Part shown: one piece after another, positions 1-9,931 of the stretch
Layout: every line of letters starts with the position of its first letter
Position numbering within the stretch: position 1 is the stretch's first letter
NCBI RefSeq assembly: GCF_028583545.1
Contig: NZ_CP087106.1
Span: forward strand, 4,708,501 to 4,772,500
Source of the DNA: Methylobacterium sp. NMS14P
GTDB lineage: Bacteria; Pseudomonadota; Alphaproteobacteria; Rhizobiales; Beijerinckiaceae
Reading direction: 5' to 3'
Length of the DNA stretch: 64,000 nt
Notes under the pieces: generated by a model
The model's input: the letters and a program-made list of their open reading frames with translations, nothing else
Databases searched by the model: none
Told to the model about the DNA's origin: nothing
Made by a program: the position numbers and the translations under genes

Positions 1-44
1 TCATCCTTCGGAATGACCGACGAGCCCCTGACCCAGCCGGATCC

Positions 45-2630
45 ATGACCGCCAGCACCGCCCCCCAGCCCGTCGAGCGCTACAACGCCAAGGATGCCGA
101 GCCGCGCTGGCAGGAGGCCTGGGCCGAGAAGCGGCTGTTCGAGACCGACAATGCCGACGGCCGCCCGAAATACTACGTGCTCGAGATGTTCCCCTACCCG
201 TCGGGGCGCATCCACATGGGCCACGTCCGCAACTACGCGATGGGTGACGTGGTCGCCCGCTACAAGCGCGCCCGCGGCTTCAACGTCCTGCACCCGATGG
301 GCTGGGACGCCTTCGGGTTGCCGGCCGAGAACGCCGCCATGGAGCGCAAGGTCAACCCGCGGGACTGGACCTACGCCAACATCGCGTCGATGCGCGACCA
401 GCTGAAGGCCATGGGCCTGTCGCTCGACTGGAGCCGGGAGATCGCGACCTGCGATCCCGACTACTACAAGCACCAGCAGCGCATGTTCCTGGACTTCCTG
501 GGCAAGGGCCTCGTCACCCGGCGCACCGCCAAGGTGAACTGGGACCCGGTGGACCACACGGTGCTGGCCAACGAGCAGGTGATCGACGGGCGCGGCTGGC
601 GCTCCGGCGCCCTGGTGGAGCAGCGCGAGCTGACCCAGTGGTTCTTCAAGATCACCGACTTCGCCGAGGACCTGCTGACCGCCCTGAACGGGCTGGACCG
701 CTGGCCCGAGAAGGTCCGGCTGATGCAGAAGAACTGGATCGGCCGCTCGGAGGGCCTGGAGGTCCAGTTCGGCCTCGCCCGGCCGGTGGCCGGGGCCGCC
801 GATTCGGTGACTGTCTACACGACCCGGCCCGACACGCTGTTCGGCGCCAAGTTCCTGGCGATCGCGGCCGACCACCCCCTGGCGGCCGCGCTGGCCGAGG
901 GACGGCCGGAGCTGCAGAGCTTCATCGAGGAGTGCCGCCGCACCGGCACCGCCCAGGCCGCGATCGACACCGCCGAGAAGCACGGCTTCGACACCGGCCT
1001 GACCGTGCGCCATCCCCTGGACCCGTCCTGGGAGCTGCCGGTCTACGTCGCGAACTTCGTGCTCATGGAGTACGGCACCGGCGCGGTGTTCGGCTGCCCG
1101 GCGCACGACCAGCGCGACCTCGACTTCGCCAACAAGTACGGGCTCGGCAACACGCCCGTGGTCTGCCCGGAGGGGCAGGACCCGGCGAGCTTCGTGATCA
1201 CCGACACCGCCTATGTCGAGGACGGGCGGATGATCAACTCGCGCTTCCTCGACGGGATGAGCACGGACGAGGCCTTCGAGGCCGTGGCCCGGCGCCTCGA
1301 AGGGGAGGGGGTCGCCCGGCGCAAGGTCCAGTTCCGCCTGCGCGACTGGGGTGTCTCCCGGCAGCGCTACTGGGGCTGCCCGATCCCGATCATCCACTGC
1401 GACAGCTGCGGCCCGGTCCCGGTGCCGGTGGCCGACCTGCCGGTGAAGCTGCCCGAGGAGGTGTCCTTCGACCAGCCCGGCAACCCGCTGGAGCGGGACG
1501 CCGCGTGGCGCAACGTGCCCTGCCCGCAATGCGGCGCGGCGGCCCGACGCGAGACCGACACGATGGACACGTTCGTCGACTCGTCCTGGTACTACGCCCG
1601 CTTCACCGCGCCCTGGCTGGCGGACGCGCCCACCGACCGGGCGGTGGTCGACCGCTGGCTGGCGGTGGACCAGTATATCGGCGGCATCGAGCACGCGATC
1701 CTGCACCTGCTCTACGCGCGGTTCTTCATGCGGGCGATGCGCGAGACCGGCTGGGCCGGCGTCGCCGAGCCGTTCGCCGGCCTGTTCACGCAGGGCATGG
1801 TGGTCCACGAGACCTACAAGGACGCGGCCGGCGCCTGGGTGCCGCCGGCCGAGATCCGCTTCGCCACCGAGGAGGGCGAGCGCCGCGCGTTTCACGTGAA
1901 AACTCAGGCGCCGATCGCGATCGGCCCGATCGAGAAGATGTCGAAGTCGAAGAAGAACGTGGTCGACCCCGACGACATCATCGCGAGCTACGGGGCCGAC
2001 ACGGCGCGCTGGTTCATGCTGTCCGACTCGCCGCCCGAGCGCGACGTGATCTGGACCGAGGAGGGCGTGCAGGGCGCGGCCCGGTTCGTCCAGAAGGTCT
2101 GGCGGCTGGTCAACGCGGCCGGGCAGGCGACCGGCGACGGCGCCGCGGATCTGCCGCTGCGCAAGGCCGCCCACCGGGCGCTCGCCTCCGTGCAGGACGA
2201 TATCGAGCGCCTGCGCTTCAACCGCTGCGTCGCCCACATCTACACCCTGGCCAACGCCCTGGAGGACGGCCTGCGCGGCCCGGTCTCGCCTACAGCCGCC
2301 AAGGAGGCCGCCGGCATCCTGGTGCAGCTCATCGCCCCGATGATGCCGCACCTCGCCGAGGAGTGCTGGTCCGTCCTCGGTGGCGGCGGCCTCGTGGCCC
2401 AGGCGCCCTGGCCCGAAACCGAGGCGGCGCTCCTGGTCGAGGACGAGATTACCCTGCCGGTCCAGATCAACGGCAAGAAGCGCGCGGACGTGACCGTGCC
2501 GCGCGACGCCGACGCCCAAGCCGTGGAGGCCGCGACCCTGGCGCTGGCAGCGGTCCAGACGATCCTGGAGGGGAGGGCGCCCCGGAAGGTGATCGTCGTG
2601 CCCGGGCGGATCGTGAACCTGGTGGTGTGA
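45..2630 (+). CDS. leuS: Leucyl-tRNA synthetase
   Basis: Cytoplasmic class I aminoacyl-tRNA synthetase that charges tRNA-Leu. The 861 residues match the usual bacterial length. The HIGH signature appears as HMGH at residues 57-60 and the second ATP-binding signature KMSKS at 631-635. The CP1 editing domain is marked by the threonine-rich motif [10 protein letters not shown] near residue 257, and WYYARF and the C-terminal anticodon-binding region are intact. The ATG at 45 is the only start that gives the normal N-terminus. The first 44 bases hold no recognisable gene. An inverted repeat follows the stop and may end transcription. Confidence 0.98.
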   Translation: MTASTAPQPVERYNAKDAEPRWQEAWAEKRLFETDNADGRPKYYVLEMFPYPSGRIHMGHVRNYAMGDVVARYKRARGFNVLHPMGWDAFGLPAENAAMERKVNPRDWTYANIASMRDQLKAMGLSLDWSREIATCDPDYYKHQQRMFLDFLGKGLVTRRTAKVNWDPVDHTVLANEQVIDGRGWRSGALVEQRELTQWFFKITDFAEDLLTALNGLDRWPEKVRLMQKNWIGRSEGLEVQFGLARPVAGAADSVTVYTTRPDTLFGAKFLAIAADHPLAAALAEGRPELQSFIEECRRTGTAQAAIDTAEKHGFDTGLTVRHPLDPSWELPVYVANFVLMEYGTGAVFGCPAHDQRDLDFANKYGLGNTPVVCPEGQDPASFVITDTAYVEDGRMINSRFLDGMSTDEAFEAVARRLEGEGVARRKVQFRLRDWGVSRQRYWGCPIPIIHCDSCGPVPVPVADLPVKLPEEVSFDQPGNPLERDAAWRNVPCPQCGAAARRETDTMDTFVDSSWYYARFTAPWLADAPTDRAVVDRWLAVDQYIGGIEHAILHLLYARFFMRAMRETGWAGVAEPFAGLFTQGMVVHETYKDAAGAWVPPAEIRFATEEGERRAFHVKTQAPIAIGPIEKMSKSKKNVVDPDDIIASYGADTARWFMLSDSPPERDVIWTEEGVQGAARFVQKVWRLVNAAGQATGDGAADLPLRKAAHRALASVQDDIERLRFNRCVAHIYTLANALEDGLRGPVSPTAAKEAAGILVQLIAPMMPHLAEECWSVLGGGGLVAQAPWPETEAALLVEDEITLPVQINGKKRADVTVPRDADAQAVEAATLALAAVQTILEGRAPRKVIVVPGRIVNLVV

Positions 2631-2663
2631 TCCGACGTCCGGTCGGTTGCTTCGATCCTGCCG

Positions 2664-2753
2664 TCCTCGCGAGCGGAGCGAAGCGATCCAGGGTCGCGCC
2701 ACCGTCACCGAGAGGTCGCGCCGCCCTGGGTCACGTCGCTTCGCTCGCGATGA
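2664..2753. repeat. Palindromic intergenic repeat, copy 1
   Basis: The left arm (gcgagcggagcgaagcgat, then ccaggg) is matched by an inverted right arm (ccctgggtcacgtcgcttcg, then ctcgc) around a variable centre. A close relative lies at 18336-18423, so this is a dispersed repeat family rather than a gene-specific terminator. It sits just after leuS and could form a long hairpin in the transcript. Confidence 0.8.
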
Positions 2754-2862
2754 CGGAGCGCGCGATCTCAGCCGGAGGATCCCACCCGGAATCGGGATCG
2801 AACCTTCGCCTCCGGTGAAGGGGCCGCGACCGGGGGCCAGGCTCGGCGATCCGGATCGCCCC

Positions 2863-3648
2863 TCACGGCGCGGCCAGACCCGGGTCCTGCCCGCTGGCCT
2901 CCAGGCCGCGCCGCACCAGCCCGTCGCGCTTCGCCCACGCGACGAAATCCGCGAGATACGCGGCACCCGCCGGATGCCCGACCGGCATTCCCATCGCCTG
3001 CGGGATCTCCATGAAGTGCCCCGGCAGCAGCCGCACCTCCGGGTGCGCCGCCGCGTAGGCGGAGAGGGGCTGGTGCACCCCGGCCGCGACGTCGAGCCCG
3101 TCGCGGGCGAAGGCCGTGACCGCCTCGGCCGAGGTCGGGGCCCGCACCAGGGTGGCGCGCGTCAGGGCCCGGCTCAGGAACAGGTCGTAGGCGCTCCCGC
3201 GCCCCACCGAGACGCGCACGCCGTCGCGGTCCACCGCCTCCGGGGACCGGATCGGCGAGGCGGCCGGCACGAGGTAGCTGCCGGCGATCAGCACGTAGGG
3301 CTCCGTGAAGGCGATCCCCTCGGCCCGCTTCGGGTCGATCGCCAGGAAGCAGATGTCCCAGGTCCCGGAGCCCGCCGAGCCCGAGACCGCGCCGGCCCCC
3401 GGAAAGGTGACGAACGCCACCGGGACGCCGAGCCGGGCCGCCAGCGCCCGCGCGAGATCGACCGACACCCCCGCCGGGCCGTCGGCGTCGCCCTGGGCCA
3501 GGACCGGGTTGCCGAGGTTGATCGCCGCCCGGAGCGTACCGGTGGGGGCGAGGTCGTGCAGGACCGTCGGGTCGGGCGCCATCGGTGTCGTCTCCGCGTG
3601 TGCGGCTGCGGGGAGGAGCAGGAGCATGAGGGCCGCGGGGATGCGCAT
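2863..3648 (-). CDS. Periplasmic solute-binding protein, family 3
   Basis: The 261-residue protein begins with a clear Sec signal peptide (cleavage expected after AAAHA, near residue 18). A family 3 amino-acid-type binding fold follows: the start GTLRAAINLGNP, then the domain-crossing segments DICFLAIDPKRAEGIAFTEP and YVLIAGSYLV. The protein should bind a small polar ligand in the periplasm. No ABC permease or ATPase gene is adjacent, so it is an orphan binding protein and the ligand cannot be named. The gene lies 16 bases downstream of the terC-like gene on the same strand. Confidence 0.85.
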   Translation of the reverse strand: MRIPAALMLLLLPAAAHAETTPMAPDPTVLHDLAPTGTLRAAINLGNPVLAQGDADGPAGVSVDLARALAARLGVPVAFVTFPGAGAVSGSAGSGTWDICFLAIDPKRAEGIAFTEPYVLIAGSYLVPAASPIRSPEAVDRDGVRVSVGRGSAYDLFLSRALTRATLVRAPTSAEAVTAFARDGLDVAAGVHQPLSAYAAAHPEVRLLPGHFMEIPQAMGMPVGHPAGAAYLADFVAWAKRDGLVRRGLEASGQDPGLAAP

Positions 3649-3664
3649 GACGGTGGCTCCGCCC

Positions 3665-4432
3665 TCAGGCGCGCCGCGGCCCGGTCGACGCGGAGGCGCC
3701 GTCCCGGGCGGGACGGCGGCGCCGGCGGGCCAGCATGTTGAGGCCCTCCACGCCCGCCGAGAACGCCATGGCGGTGTAGATGTAGCCCTTCGGCACGTGC
3801 GCGCCGAACCCCTCGGCGATCAGGGTCATGCCGATCATGATCAGGAAGCCGAGGGCCAGCATCACCACGGTGGGGTTCCGGGCGATGAAGGCCGAGAGCG
3901 GCTCGGCGGCGACCAGCATCACCACGACGGCGACCACCACCGCCACCATCATCACCGGCACGTGCTCGGTCATGCCGACCGCCGTGATGATCGAGTCGAT
4001 AGAGAAGACGAGGTCGAGGAGCAGGATCTGGCCGATCGCCGCGCCGAAGCCGATCGTGCCCCCGGTCGCCCCCGCGGTCTCGGGCTCCGGATCCACCGTG
4101 TGGTGGATCTCCTTGGTCGCCTTCCAGAGCAGGAACAGGCCGCCGCCGATCAGGATCAGGTCGCGCCAGGAGAAGGCCTGGCCCAGCACCGAGAAGACCG
4201 GCTCGGTCAGGTGCACGATGAACGCCACGGTGCCGAGCAGCCCCAGCCGCAGGATCAGCGCGAGCCCGATCCCGATGCGCCGCGCCCGGGTCTGCTGCTC
4301 GACCGGCAGCCGGTTGGTCAGGATCGAGATGAAGATCAGGTTGTCGATGCCGAGCACCACCTCCATCACCACCAGGGTGGCGAGCGCGGCCCAGACGGCG
4401 GGTTGGCCGGCGAGCTGGATCAGGTCGGTCAC
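3665..4432 (-). CDS. TerC family integral membrane protein
   Basis: The 255 residues contain about seven hydrophobic segments and the two TerC signature repeats, [13 protein letters not shown] near the N-terminus and [12 protein letters not shown] in the middle. The acidic residues inside these helices are typical of the family, whose members have been linked to metal-ion export at the inner membrane. The start is taken as GTG at 4432, which overlaps the stop of the upstream lipid-kinase gene (GTGA); an upstream ATG in the frame would add a low-quality basic extension lying over that gene. The Arg-rich C-terminus is probably cytoplasmic. The exact substrate is unknown. Confidence 0.88.
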   Translation of the reverse strand: MTDLIQLAGQPAVWAALATLVVMEVVLGIDNLIFISILTNRLPVEQQTRARRIGIGLALILRLGLLGTVAFIVHLTEPVFSVLGQAFSWRDLILIGGGLFLLWKATKEIHHTVDPEPETAGATGGTIGFGAAIGQILLLDLVFSIDSIITAVGMTEHVPVMMVAVVVAVVVMLVAAEPLSAFIARNPTVVMLALGFLIMIGMTLIAEGFGAHVPKGYIYTAMAFSAGVEGLNMLARRRRRPARDGASASTGPRRA

Positions 4433-5382
4433 GGGCGGGGCGCCTCGCTGGTCGGGAACAGCCGGCTGCCCAGGGCGGCGAGGTCGAAGGAGCTCGGACC
4501 GCGCACCGGTTCGGGGGCCAGGACCTGCAGGATCTTCGGGAAGACCTTGAAGTGGGCGGGCGTGTGCGTGGTCAGCTCGCCGTCGGTGTTCACCGGCCGC
4601 GGCCTGCGGGTCGAGAGCCGGATCTCCTGCGTGTGGAACGCCCGCACGTCGGCCGCCCGCCCCTGCGTGCCCCGCCGCAGGGCGGGCAGCAGCGCGAGGA
4701 GCCGCCACCAGTGATTGATCTCGAGGCTGTAGAAATCGAGCTTGCCGTCGTCGACAGCGGCACCCTCCGCCACGGTCATGCCGCCGCCGTAGTGCCGGCC
4801 GTTGCCCACCGAGACCTGGATGGTGGTGACCTTCTCGACCACCCCGTCGTGCTCGATCGTCACCGTGAAGGGCCGGACCCGGCGCAGCACCCGCACCGCC
4901 GCCACCGCGTAGCCGAGGACGCCCCAGGTCTTCTTCGATTCGGCGGTCAGCTCACCGGCGAGTTCCGCCGAGAAGCCGATGCTCGCCACGTTGAAATAGT
5001 AGTGGCCGTTGACCCAGCCGAGATCCACCGGCCGCGCCTGCGCGGTCGGGATGAAGCGGGCCGCCGCCAGCGGGTCGAGCGGCAGGTTGAGGGAGCGGGC
5101 GAGGTCGTTGGCCGTGCCGAGCGGCAGGATCGCGAAGGGCAGGCCGCTCGCCACCAGGGCGGGCGCGGCGTAGTTCATGGTGCCGTCGCCGCCGCCCAGG
5201 ATCACGAGGTCGACCGCGCCGGCCCGGTCGCGGATCACGTCCCGGCAATCGGCCTCCGGCGGCGGCTCCTCCGGCTCGATGCCGCCCGCCCGCAGGATGC
5301 CCCGCACCTCGTCGAGATCCAGGGCGCCGTTGCGCGCCTTGGCGTTGCAGAGCAGCAGGGCCCGGCGCGGGTGCGTGCTCAT
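4429..5382 (-). CDS. Diacylglycerol kinase family lipid kinase
   Basis: The 317-residue protein has the DAGK catalytic signature [10 protein letters not shown] (about residues 63-72), the preceding VDLVILGG strand, and the following [13 protein letters not shown] motif. It also carries the family C-terminal beta domain with [10 protein letters not shown]. Members of this YegS/DgkB-like family phosphorylate diacylglycerol or related lipids at the inner membrane. The gene is translationally coupled to the TerC-like gene by a 4-base overlap. The lipid substrate cannot be determined from sequence. Confidence 0.9.
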   Translation of the reverse strand: MSTHPRRALLLCNAKARNGALDLDEVRGILRAGGIEPEEPPPEADCRDVIRDRAGAVDLVILGGGDGTMNYAAPALVASGLPFAILPLGTANDLARSLNLPLDPLAAARFIPTAQARPVDLGWVNGHYYFNVASIGFSAELAGELTAESKKTWGVLGYAVAAVRVLRRVRPFTVTIEHDGVVEKVTTIQVSVGNGRHYGGGMTVAEGAAVDDGKLDFYSLEINHWWRLLALLPALRRGTQGRAADVRAFHTQEIRLSTRRPRPVNTDGELTTHTPAHFKVFPKILQVLAPEPVRGPSSFDLAALGSRLFPTSEAPRP

Positions 5383-5687
5383 CGCGCGCTCCCGGGAAGC
5401 GGGCCGGAGGGCGACTCGGTCTCAGGTCGGGCCAAGGGATCCTCGGTGCACGGCGGGGAGCGGGCGGTCTGGAACGCGGTATCGGAGCCCAGGAGCGGCC
5501 AAAGGCCAAGACTGTCCCCGACTTGGTACCCAAACGCACGAACGCAACCCCATCATCCCCGCAATCCCGGGCTGGTCGACGTCGCGGAGTTCGGCAGGAT
5601 GTGGGCGCGCCCGAGCCCTTCGTGGAACCCCCCACCCACGCGGGCGCGTTCCCCATGATGCCCGCCCCGGCCGCCAGGAAGGCACCG
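5383..5687. other. Intergenic region between divergent genes
   Basis: About 305 bases separate the lipid kinase (minus) from the exported-protein gene (plus). The region must hold both promoters, but no confident promoter boxes, RNA gene or conserved small ORF are seen. Confidence 0.5.
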
Positions 5688-6599
5688 ATGTCCGCCACAC
5701 GTCCCGTCCGTCCCCAGGCTCTCGCCCTCGGCGTGCTCCTGCCGTTCGCCCTCGCGGGCGGTGCCGCCGCCCAGAGCGCCTGGGTGGACCCGCCACCCCG
5801 GGCCGCCGCGCCGGCGCAGGGTCCGGCGCAGGGTCCGGCGCAGGGTCCGGCGCAGGCTGCGGGGACGGAAGCGACGAAGGAAGCGGCGAGGGCGCCGGCC
5901 AAGGCCGCCGGTCCGCAGGCGCAGGACGCGGTCGCCGCCCAGGCGAAGGCCCAGCCCGAGGGCCCGCGCGCCGCCGAGCCGGTCCGGCAGGCCGCCAGGC
6001 CCGAGCCGGGCGAGGATGCCCTGCCGAAGGCGGCGGCGACGCGGGTGCCGGGGCCGAAGCGGGCGGCCGCCCTGGAGCGTCCGCCGGTCCGGGAACCCCT
6101 GCACCACGCCGCGCGCCACCCGCACCGGCTCGCCGAGACGCCGGCCGCGGTCGCCCCGGCGCCGGGCGCGTCGGCGGAGCGCGCCGCCGCCGCCCGGGCG
6201 CTGACGACCAGCTACCTCGCCACCGTCTCGGGCTCGAGCGACACCATGGTCGGGGCCGCGACCCAGTTCTACGCGACCCGCGTGCGCTTCTACGGGCGGC
6301 CGGTCACCACGGCGGCCCTCGTCGCCGAGAAGCGCAGCTTCGTCCAGCGCTGGCCCGAGCGGCGCTACGAGCCGCGGGCGATGCGCGCCGCCTGCGATGC
6401 CGAGACCTGCACGATCCGCGCGATCGTCGATTTCCGCACCGCCAATCCGGGGCGGGGCGCCGTCTCCAGCGGCGAGGCCGAGCTGATCCTGGAGGTGGGC
6501 TTCGCCGGCACGCGGCCTTACATCCTCGGCGAGACCGGTCGCGTCCTGCGGCGGAGCATCCAGGCCGGAACCCTGGCCGCCTCGCCCGGCAAGGCGTAA
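5688..6599 (+). CDS. Exported Ala/Pro/Gln-rich hypothetical protein
   Basis: The ATG at 5688 is chosen because AGGAAGG lies 8-14 bases upstream and it leads directly into a signal peptide ending near GGAAAQS. ATGs at 5655 and 5658 are alternatives. The 303 residues consist of a signal peptide, a low-complexity linker of about 130 residues with PAQG repeats, and a C-terminal globular part from about residue 160. The latter starts ALTTSYLATVSGSSDTM, contains two cysteines (CDAETC) and has a beta-rich look. I do not recognise the domain; the pattern TQFYATRVRFYGR followed by RTAN and EVGF recalls small SnoaL/NTF2-like folds, but this is only an impression. It should act in the cell envelope. Confidence 0.75.
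   Translation: MSATRPVRPQALALGVLLPFALAGGAAAQSAWVDPPPRAAAPAQGPAQGPAQGPAQAAGTEATKEAARAPAKAAGPQAQDAVAAQAKAQPEGPRAAEPVRQAARPEPGEDALPKAAATRVPGPKRAAALERPPVREPLHHAARHPHRLAETPAAVAPAPGASAERAAAARALTTSYLATVSGSSDTMVGAATQFYATRVRFYGRPVTTAALVAEKRSFVQRWPERRYEPRAMRAACDAETCTIRAIVDFRTANPGRGAVSSGEAELILEVGFAGTRPYILGETGRVLRRSIQAGTLAASPGKA
5811..5856 (+). repeat. 12-bp tandem repeat inside the exported-protein gene
   Basis: Almost four copies of ccggcgcagggt occur in tandem and encode a PAQG repeat. Because the period is a multiple of three, copy-number changes would lengthen or shorten the linker without breaking the frame. Confidence 0.85.
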
Positions 6600-6808
6600 G
6601 AGCCCCGCAGCGCGGCCCGCCGCCCCGCGGCGGGCTCGGGCTTGCGAGGGGACTTGCAAGGGGACTTGCAGGGAAGCCCACGCGGGGGCGTGTCGTGGGA
6701 TCGGTCCCGGTAGTCGGGCGTTCCGTGAGGCGCCCGCGGGCGGGCTCCGTCGGGAGGTGCGATCGGGCCTCCTTCGCGCCGCGCGTCGGTGATGCCGGGA
6801 TCGGGTGA

Positions 6809-8077
6809 ATGACGTCTTCAACGGTGGTGGAGAATCAGGAGGCGGAGCCGGCCCGGCCGGTCCTCGACAGTCCCGGCCGCCTCGCCCTGCGCGAGACGAT
6901 CCGGGCCGAGATCGCGCGCGCGCGTCCGCGCCCCGTCGCGGTCCGGACCCTCGAATTGCTGGCCGAGGCCGCCTGCGCCCCCGACGAGGCCGGGACCGGC
7001 CTCCGCGTCCTCGACCGCCACGGGGCCGTGCGGCGGCGGGACGACACGTCCGAGCCGATGACCCTGGCGGACCTGGTCGCGGAGCTGCGCGCGCGCCATC
7101 CCGCCCTGTTCCTGCCGCCGGAGCGCGAGCCCGAACCGGCCCCGCGGACCGCCGATGAGGCCCGGGATTCGTCGCTGCTGAGCGGCGCCTACGAGATGAA
7201 GGCCGCCACCGCCCGCTTCGTCGGGACCCAGTCCGAGCGGGCGCGCTCCCTGGCCGAGCGCTCCTCCGAGCAGGGCCGCGTGCTGGCGCAGAACGCCGCC
7301 GGCCGGTTCGCCAGCCTGCGGACGAACCTGCGCGGCCGCTTCGCCCGCCCGGCGGGCGCGCCCGCCGACGCGGAGGCCGGGCCGGCCCCGGGTGCGGATC
7401 CGGCCGCGGCCTGGAACAGCGGCCCGGGACGGTTCGGGGAGACCCTGCGCGACGGCCTCGGCCGCCTGCGCGACCGCCTCGGCCCCGGGGGCGACGGGGT
7501 CGACGACGGCGCGCGCCGGCAGCGCCGCCTGCTCCTGGGCGCCGTCGCCGGCACCCTGGTGGCGGTGCTCGCCGCGGGGATCGTGCTGGACCGCTCCGCG
7601 CCCGAAACCGGGCGCCCCGCCCCGACAGCCTCCCGCACGGAGGCGCCGAACAACGCCGCGCCGAACACGCGGCCCGCGAACCCGCCCGCCTCGGCCCCCG
7701 ACACGGTGACGCCGCCCCCGGAGACCGGCGGCGAGTCCGAGCCCGACGCGCCGCTGCCGCCGAACGCCGTGACTGGACAGGCCCAGGTGATCGATACCGC
7801 GACCCTGAAGGTCGGCGGCAAGCTCGTGCACCTGTTCGGCGTCGAGTGGGTCCGGGGCGGCCAGGCGGAGGAGCTGTCCCGGTACATCGGCAACCGGTCG
7901 GTGACCTGCCAGCCGGCCCCCGGCAGCGCGAACATGAACTGCCTCGTCGACGGGCGCGACCTCTCCGAGGTGGTGCTGTTCAACGGCGGCGGCCGCGCCT
8001 CCCCGGAGGCGAGTCCCGAGCTGGTCGCTGCCGAGGACCATGCCCGGAGCGAGCGGCTCGGCGTCTGGAAGCGCTAG
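6809..8077 (+). CDS. Membrane-anchored protein with C-terminal nuclease-like (SNase) domain
   Basis: The 422 residues form a long cytoplasmic N-terminal part (about 1-235), one transmembrane helix (about 237-258, LLLGAVAGTLVAVLAAGIVL), a Pro/Ala-rich linker and a C-terminal domain of about 90 residues. That last part resembles a shortened staphylococcal-nuclease fold: GQAQVIDTATLKVGG, then HLFGVEW, a cysteine pair (CQP and CLV), GRDLSEVVL and the family ending AEDHARSERLGVWK. The usual catalytic arginines and second acidic cluster are not obvious, so it may bind rather than cut. Positive charges flanking the helix suggest the domain faces the periplasm. The stop is 4 bases before galM. Confidence 0.65.
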   Translation: MTSSTVVENQEAEPARPVLDSPGRLALRETIRAEIARARPRPVAVRTLELLAEAACAPDEAGTGLRVLDRHGAVRRRDDTSEPMTLADLVAELRARHPALFLPPEREPEPAPRTADEARDSSLLSGAYEMKAATARFVGTQSERARSLAERSSEQGRVLAQNAAGRFASLRTNLRGRFARPAGAPADAEAGPAPGADPAAAWNSGPGRFGETLRDGLGRLRDRLGPGGDGVDDGARRQRRLLLGAVAGTLVAVLAAGIVLDRSAPETGRPAPTASRTEAPNNAAPNTRPANPPASAPDTVTPPPETGGESEPDAPLPPNAVTGQAQVIDTATLKVGGKLVHLFGVEWVRGGQAEELSRYIGNRSVTCQPAPGSANMNCLVDGRDLSEVVLFNGGGRASPEASPELVAAEDHARSERLGVWKR

Positions 8078-8081
8078 CCGG

Positions 8082-9122
8082 ATGCCGGCCGAACCGTTCG
8101 GCACGACGGCGGACGGCCGACCGGTCAACCGCCACACCCTGAGCCGGGGCAGCCTGCGCGTCGCCGTCATCGAGTACGGCGCGGCCGTCACGGCGCTCGA
8201 GGTGCCCGACCGCGCCGGCCGTCCGGCCAACGTCGTGCTCGGCCTCGACACCCTGGCGGGCTACGAGACCGTGAGCCCGAGCTTCGGGGCGATCGTCGGC
8301 CGCTACGCGAACCGCATCGCGGGCGGCCGGTTCAGCCTCGACGGGCACGGCTACCGCCTGCCGGTGAACGAGCCCCCCAACACGCTCCACGGCGGCCCGG
8401 AGAATTTCGGCCGGCGCCTGTGGCGGGCGGAGCTCTCCGACGCGACGCGCCTCGTCCTAGGCCGCCGCTCCCCGGACGGGGAGGAGGGGTTTCCCGGCAC
8501 TCTCGACGTCCGCGTCACCTACAGCCTGCCCGAGGACGGCGTGCTGCGCGTCGACTACGCCGCGGTGACCGACCGGCCCACGGTCCTGAACCTCACGAAC
8601 CACAGCTACTTCAACCTCGCCGGCGAGGGGGCGGGCAGCGTCCTCGGCCACGTCGTGCAGGTCGAGGCGGACGCCTTCGCGCCGACCGACGCGACCCAGA
8701 TCCCCACCGGCGCGCTCCTGCCGGTCGCCGGGACGCCGTTCGACTTCCGCACGCCGCGGGCCCTGGAGGCGCGGATCCGCGCCGGAGACCCGCAGCTCAC
8801 CTACGCCAAGGGCTACGACCACACCTTCGCGCTGCGCGGGGCCGCCGGCACGCTGCGGCCGGCCGCCAGCTGCGTCGATCCCGGGAGCGGGCGGCGGCTC
8901 GACGTCCGCACCACGCAGCCGGCGCTGCAGCTCTACAGCGGCAACAACCTCGACGGGCGGCTGATCGGCCCGTCCGGGCGGATCTACCGCCCGGGCGACG
9001 GCGTCTGCTTCGAGACGCAGGGCTTTCCCGACGCGCCGAACCAGCCGAGCTTCCCCTCCGCGGTCCTGCGGCCGGGCGAGACCTTCGCGGCCGCCACGGA
9101 GTTCCGGTTCTCGGTCGTGTGA
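8082..9122 (+). CDS. galM: Aldose 1-epimerase
   Basis: This 346-residue enzyme interconverts alpha and beta anomers of hexoses. The family motifs are present in order: GRYANRIAGG, NTLHGG, LTNHSYFNLAG with the catalytic histidine region, YDHTFAL, and LYSGNNLDG followed by ETQGFPDAPN with the catalytic glutamate. The ATG at 8082 is preferred over an in-frame ATG at 8040, which lies inside the upstream gene and would add unmatched residues. Expression is probably coupled to the membrane SNase-like gene only 4 bases upstream. Confidence 0.93.
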   Translation: MPAEPFGTTADGRPVNRHTLSRGSLRVAVIEYGAAVTALEVPDRAGRPANVVLGLDTLAGYETVSPSFGAIVGRYANRIAGGRFSLDGHGYRLPVNEPPNTLHGGPENFGRRLWRAELSDATRLVLGRRSPDGEEGFPGTLDVRVTYSLPEDGVLRVDYAAVTDRPTVLNLTNHSYFNLAGEGAGSVLGHVVQVEADAFAPTDATQIPTGALLPVAGTPFDFRTPRALEARIRAGDPQLTYAKGYDHTFALRGAAGTLRPAASCVDPGSGRRLDVRTTQPALQLYSGNNLDGRLIGPSGRIYRPGDGVCFETQGFPDAPNQPSFPSAVLRPGETFAAATEFRFSVV

Positions 9123-9241
9123 CGGCCGCACCGCGCGGGCCTCACGGCCCCGTCAGGGCGCGGAGCGCCCGGAACCCCCGCCCGGCCCGGTCCCGGCCGA
9201 CCCGGCCTGACGGCGGGCCGGACCGGTCGTCCCCCGCGCGC

Positions 9242-9907
9242 TCAGGCCGCCGCGCGGTCGACCGCCCCCGGCGCCGGGATCGCGGCGGCCGGCGCGGCGG
9301 GATCGGGACGCCACGCCTCGCCGAGTGCCAGGAGAGCGGCCTTCACGGCGTCGAGCCGCGACGGCTCGCCCTCGGCCATGCCCTCGGCGGCGGCGACCTC
9401 CTTCAGGTACTCGTCCCAGGCCCAGCGCCGCAGGATCTCGCGCTTGCAGCTCGGCAGCAGCCGGGGATGATCGCGCACCGCGCCGGGGGTGTCGAACACC
9501 GCGGCCGGGTTGACCAGGGCGCGCTCCAGGTCGGGCAGGCGCGCGGCGACCGGCCCTCCGGCGGAGCGATCCCGCGCCGCCGGCACTTGCGGGCGCGCGG
9601 GTGTCGCCCGGGAGACCCGGTGCGCGCGCCAGCCCCGCCGGGTCCCCGGCGGGCGGCCGCCGGCCGGGTCCGGCTCGACCCGGTAGGCGAGGCCCTGGCG
9701 CTCGGCATAGGCCACCGCCTGCGCCCGCGTCGGGAACGTCAGCACCACCTCCGCGGCGAGGGTGTCGCGCCCGCCGGTCCAGCCCATCGGCGGCTCGCGC
9801 TCCGGCGGTGTCTCCCGGTCGAAGGTGAGAACCCACGTCGCGGCCCGGGCGCGCCCCGCCGGGCCGGGCGGGGTGTTGTGTCCGATTCCGATCGTCCAAT
9901 CCTGCAT
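9242..9907 (-). CDS. Two-part protein: NDUFS4-like segment plus a segment shared with the gene at 10293
   Basis: The N-terminal half of this 221-residue protein resembles the small NDUFS4/ETC complex I accessory fold: MGWTGGRDTLAAEV, LTFPTRAQAVAYAERQGL and YRVEPD are the typical tract. The C-terminal half (about 120-195) carries NPAAVFDTP, KREILRRWAWDEYL and a final amphipathic helix. The same pattern occurs in the neighbour at 10293-10712 (APGDVFRHP, KRAILASWASDARAV), so the two genes share a module. It is the distal member of a minus-strand group with the Hsp20 genes. A role in stress response is inferred from context only. Confidence 0.65.
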   Translation of the reverse strand: MQDWTIGIGHNTPPGPAGRARAATWVLTFDRETPPEREPPMGWTGGRDTLAAEVVLTFPTRAQAVAYAERQGLAYRVEPDPAGGRPPGTRRGWRAHRVSRATPARPQVPAARDRSAGGPVAARLPDLERALVNPAAVFDTPGAVRDHPRLLPSCKREILRRWAWDEYLKEVAAAEGMAEGEPSRLDAVKAALLALGEAWRPDPAAPAAAIPAPGAVDRAAA

Positions 9908-9931
9908 GGTCGCCTCCCTGGAAGGGCTCGC

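Noticed and set aside
638..2818. 726-codon open frame overlapping leuS in another frame
   Set aside because: It is an Arg/Pro/Gly-rich shadow of leuS caused by high GC; leuS has all catalytic motifs in its own frame.
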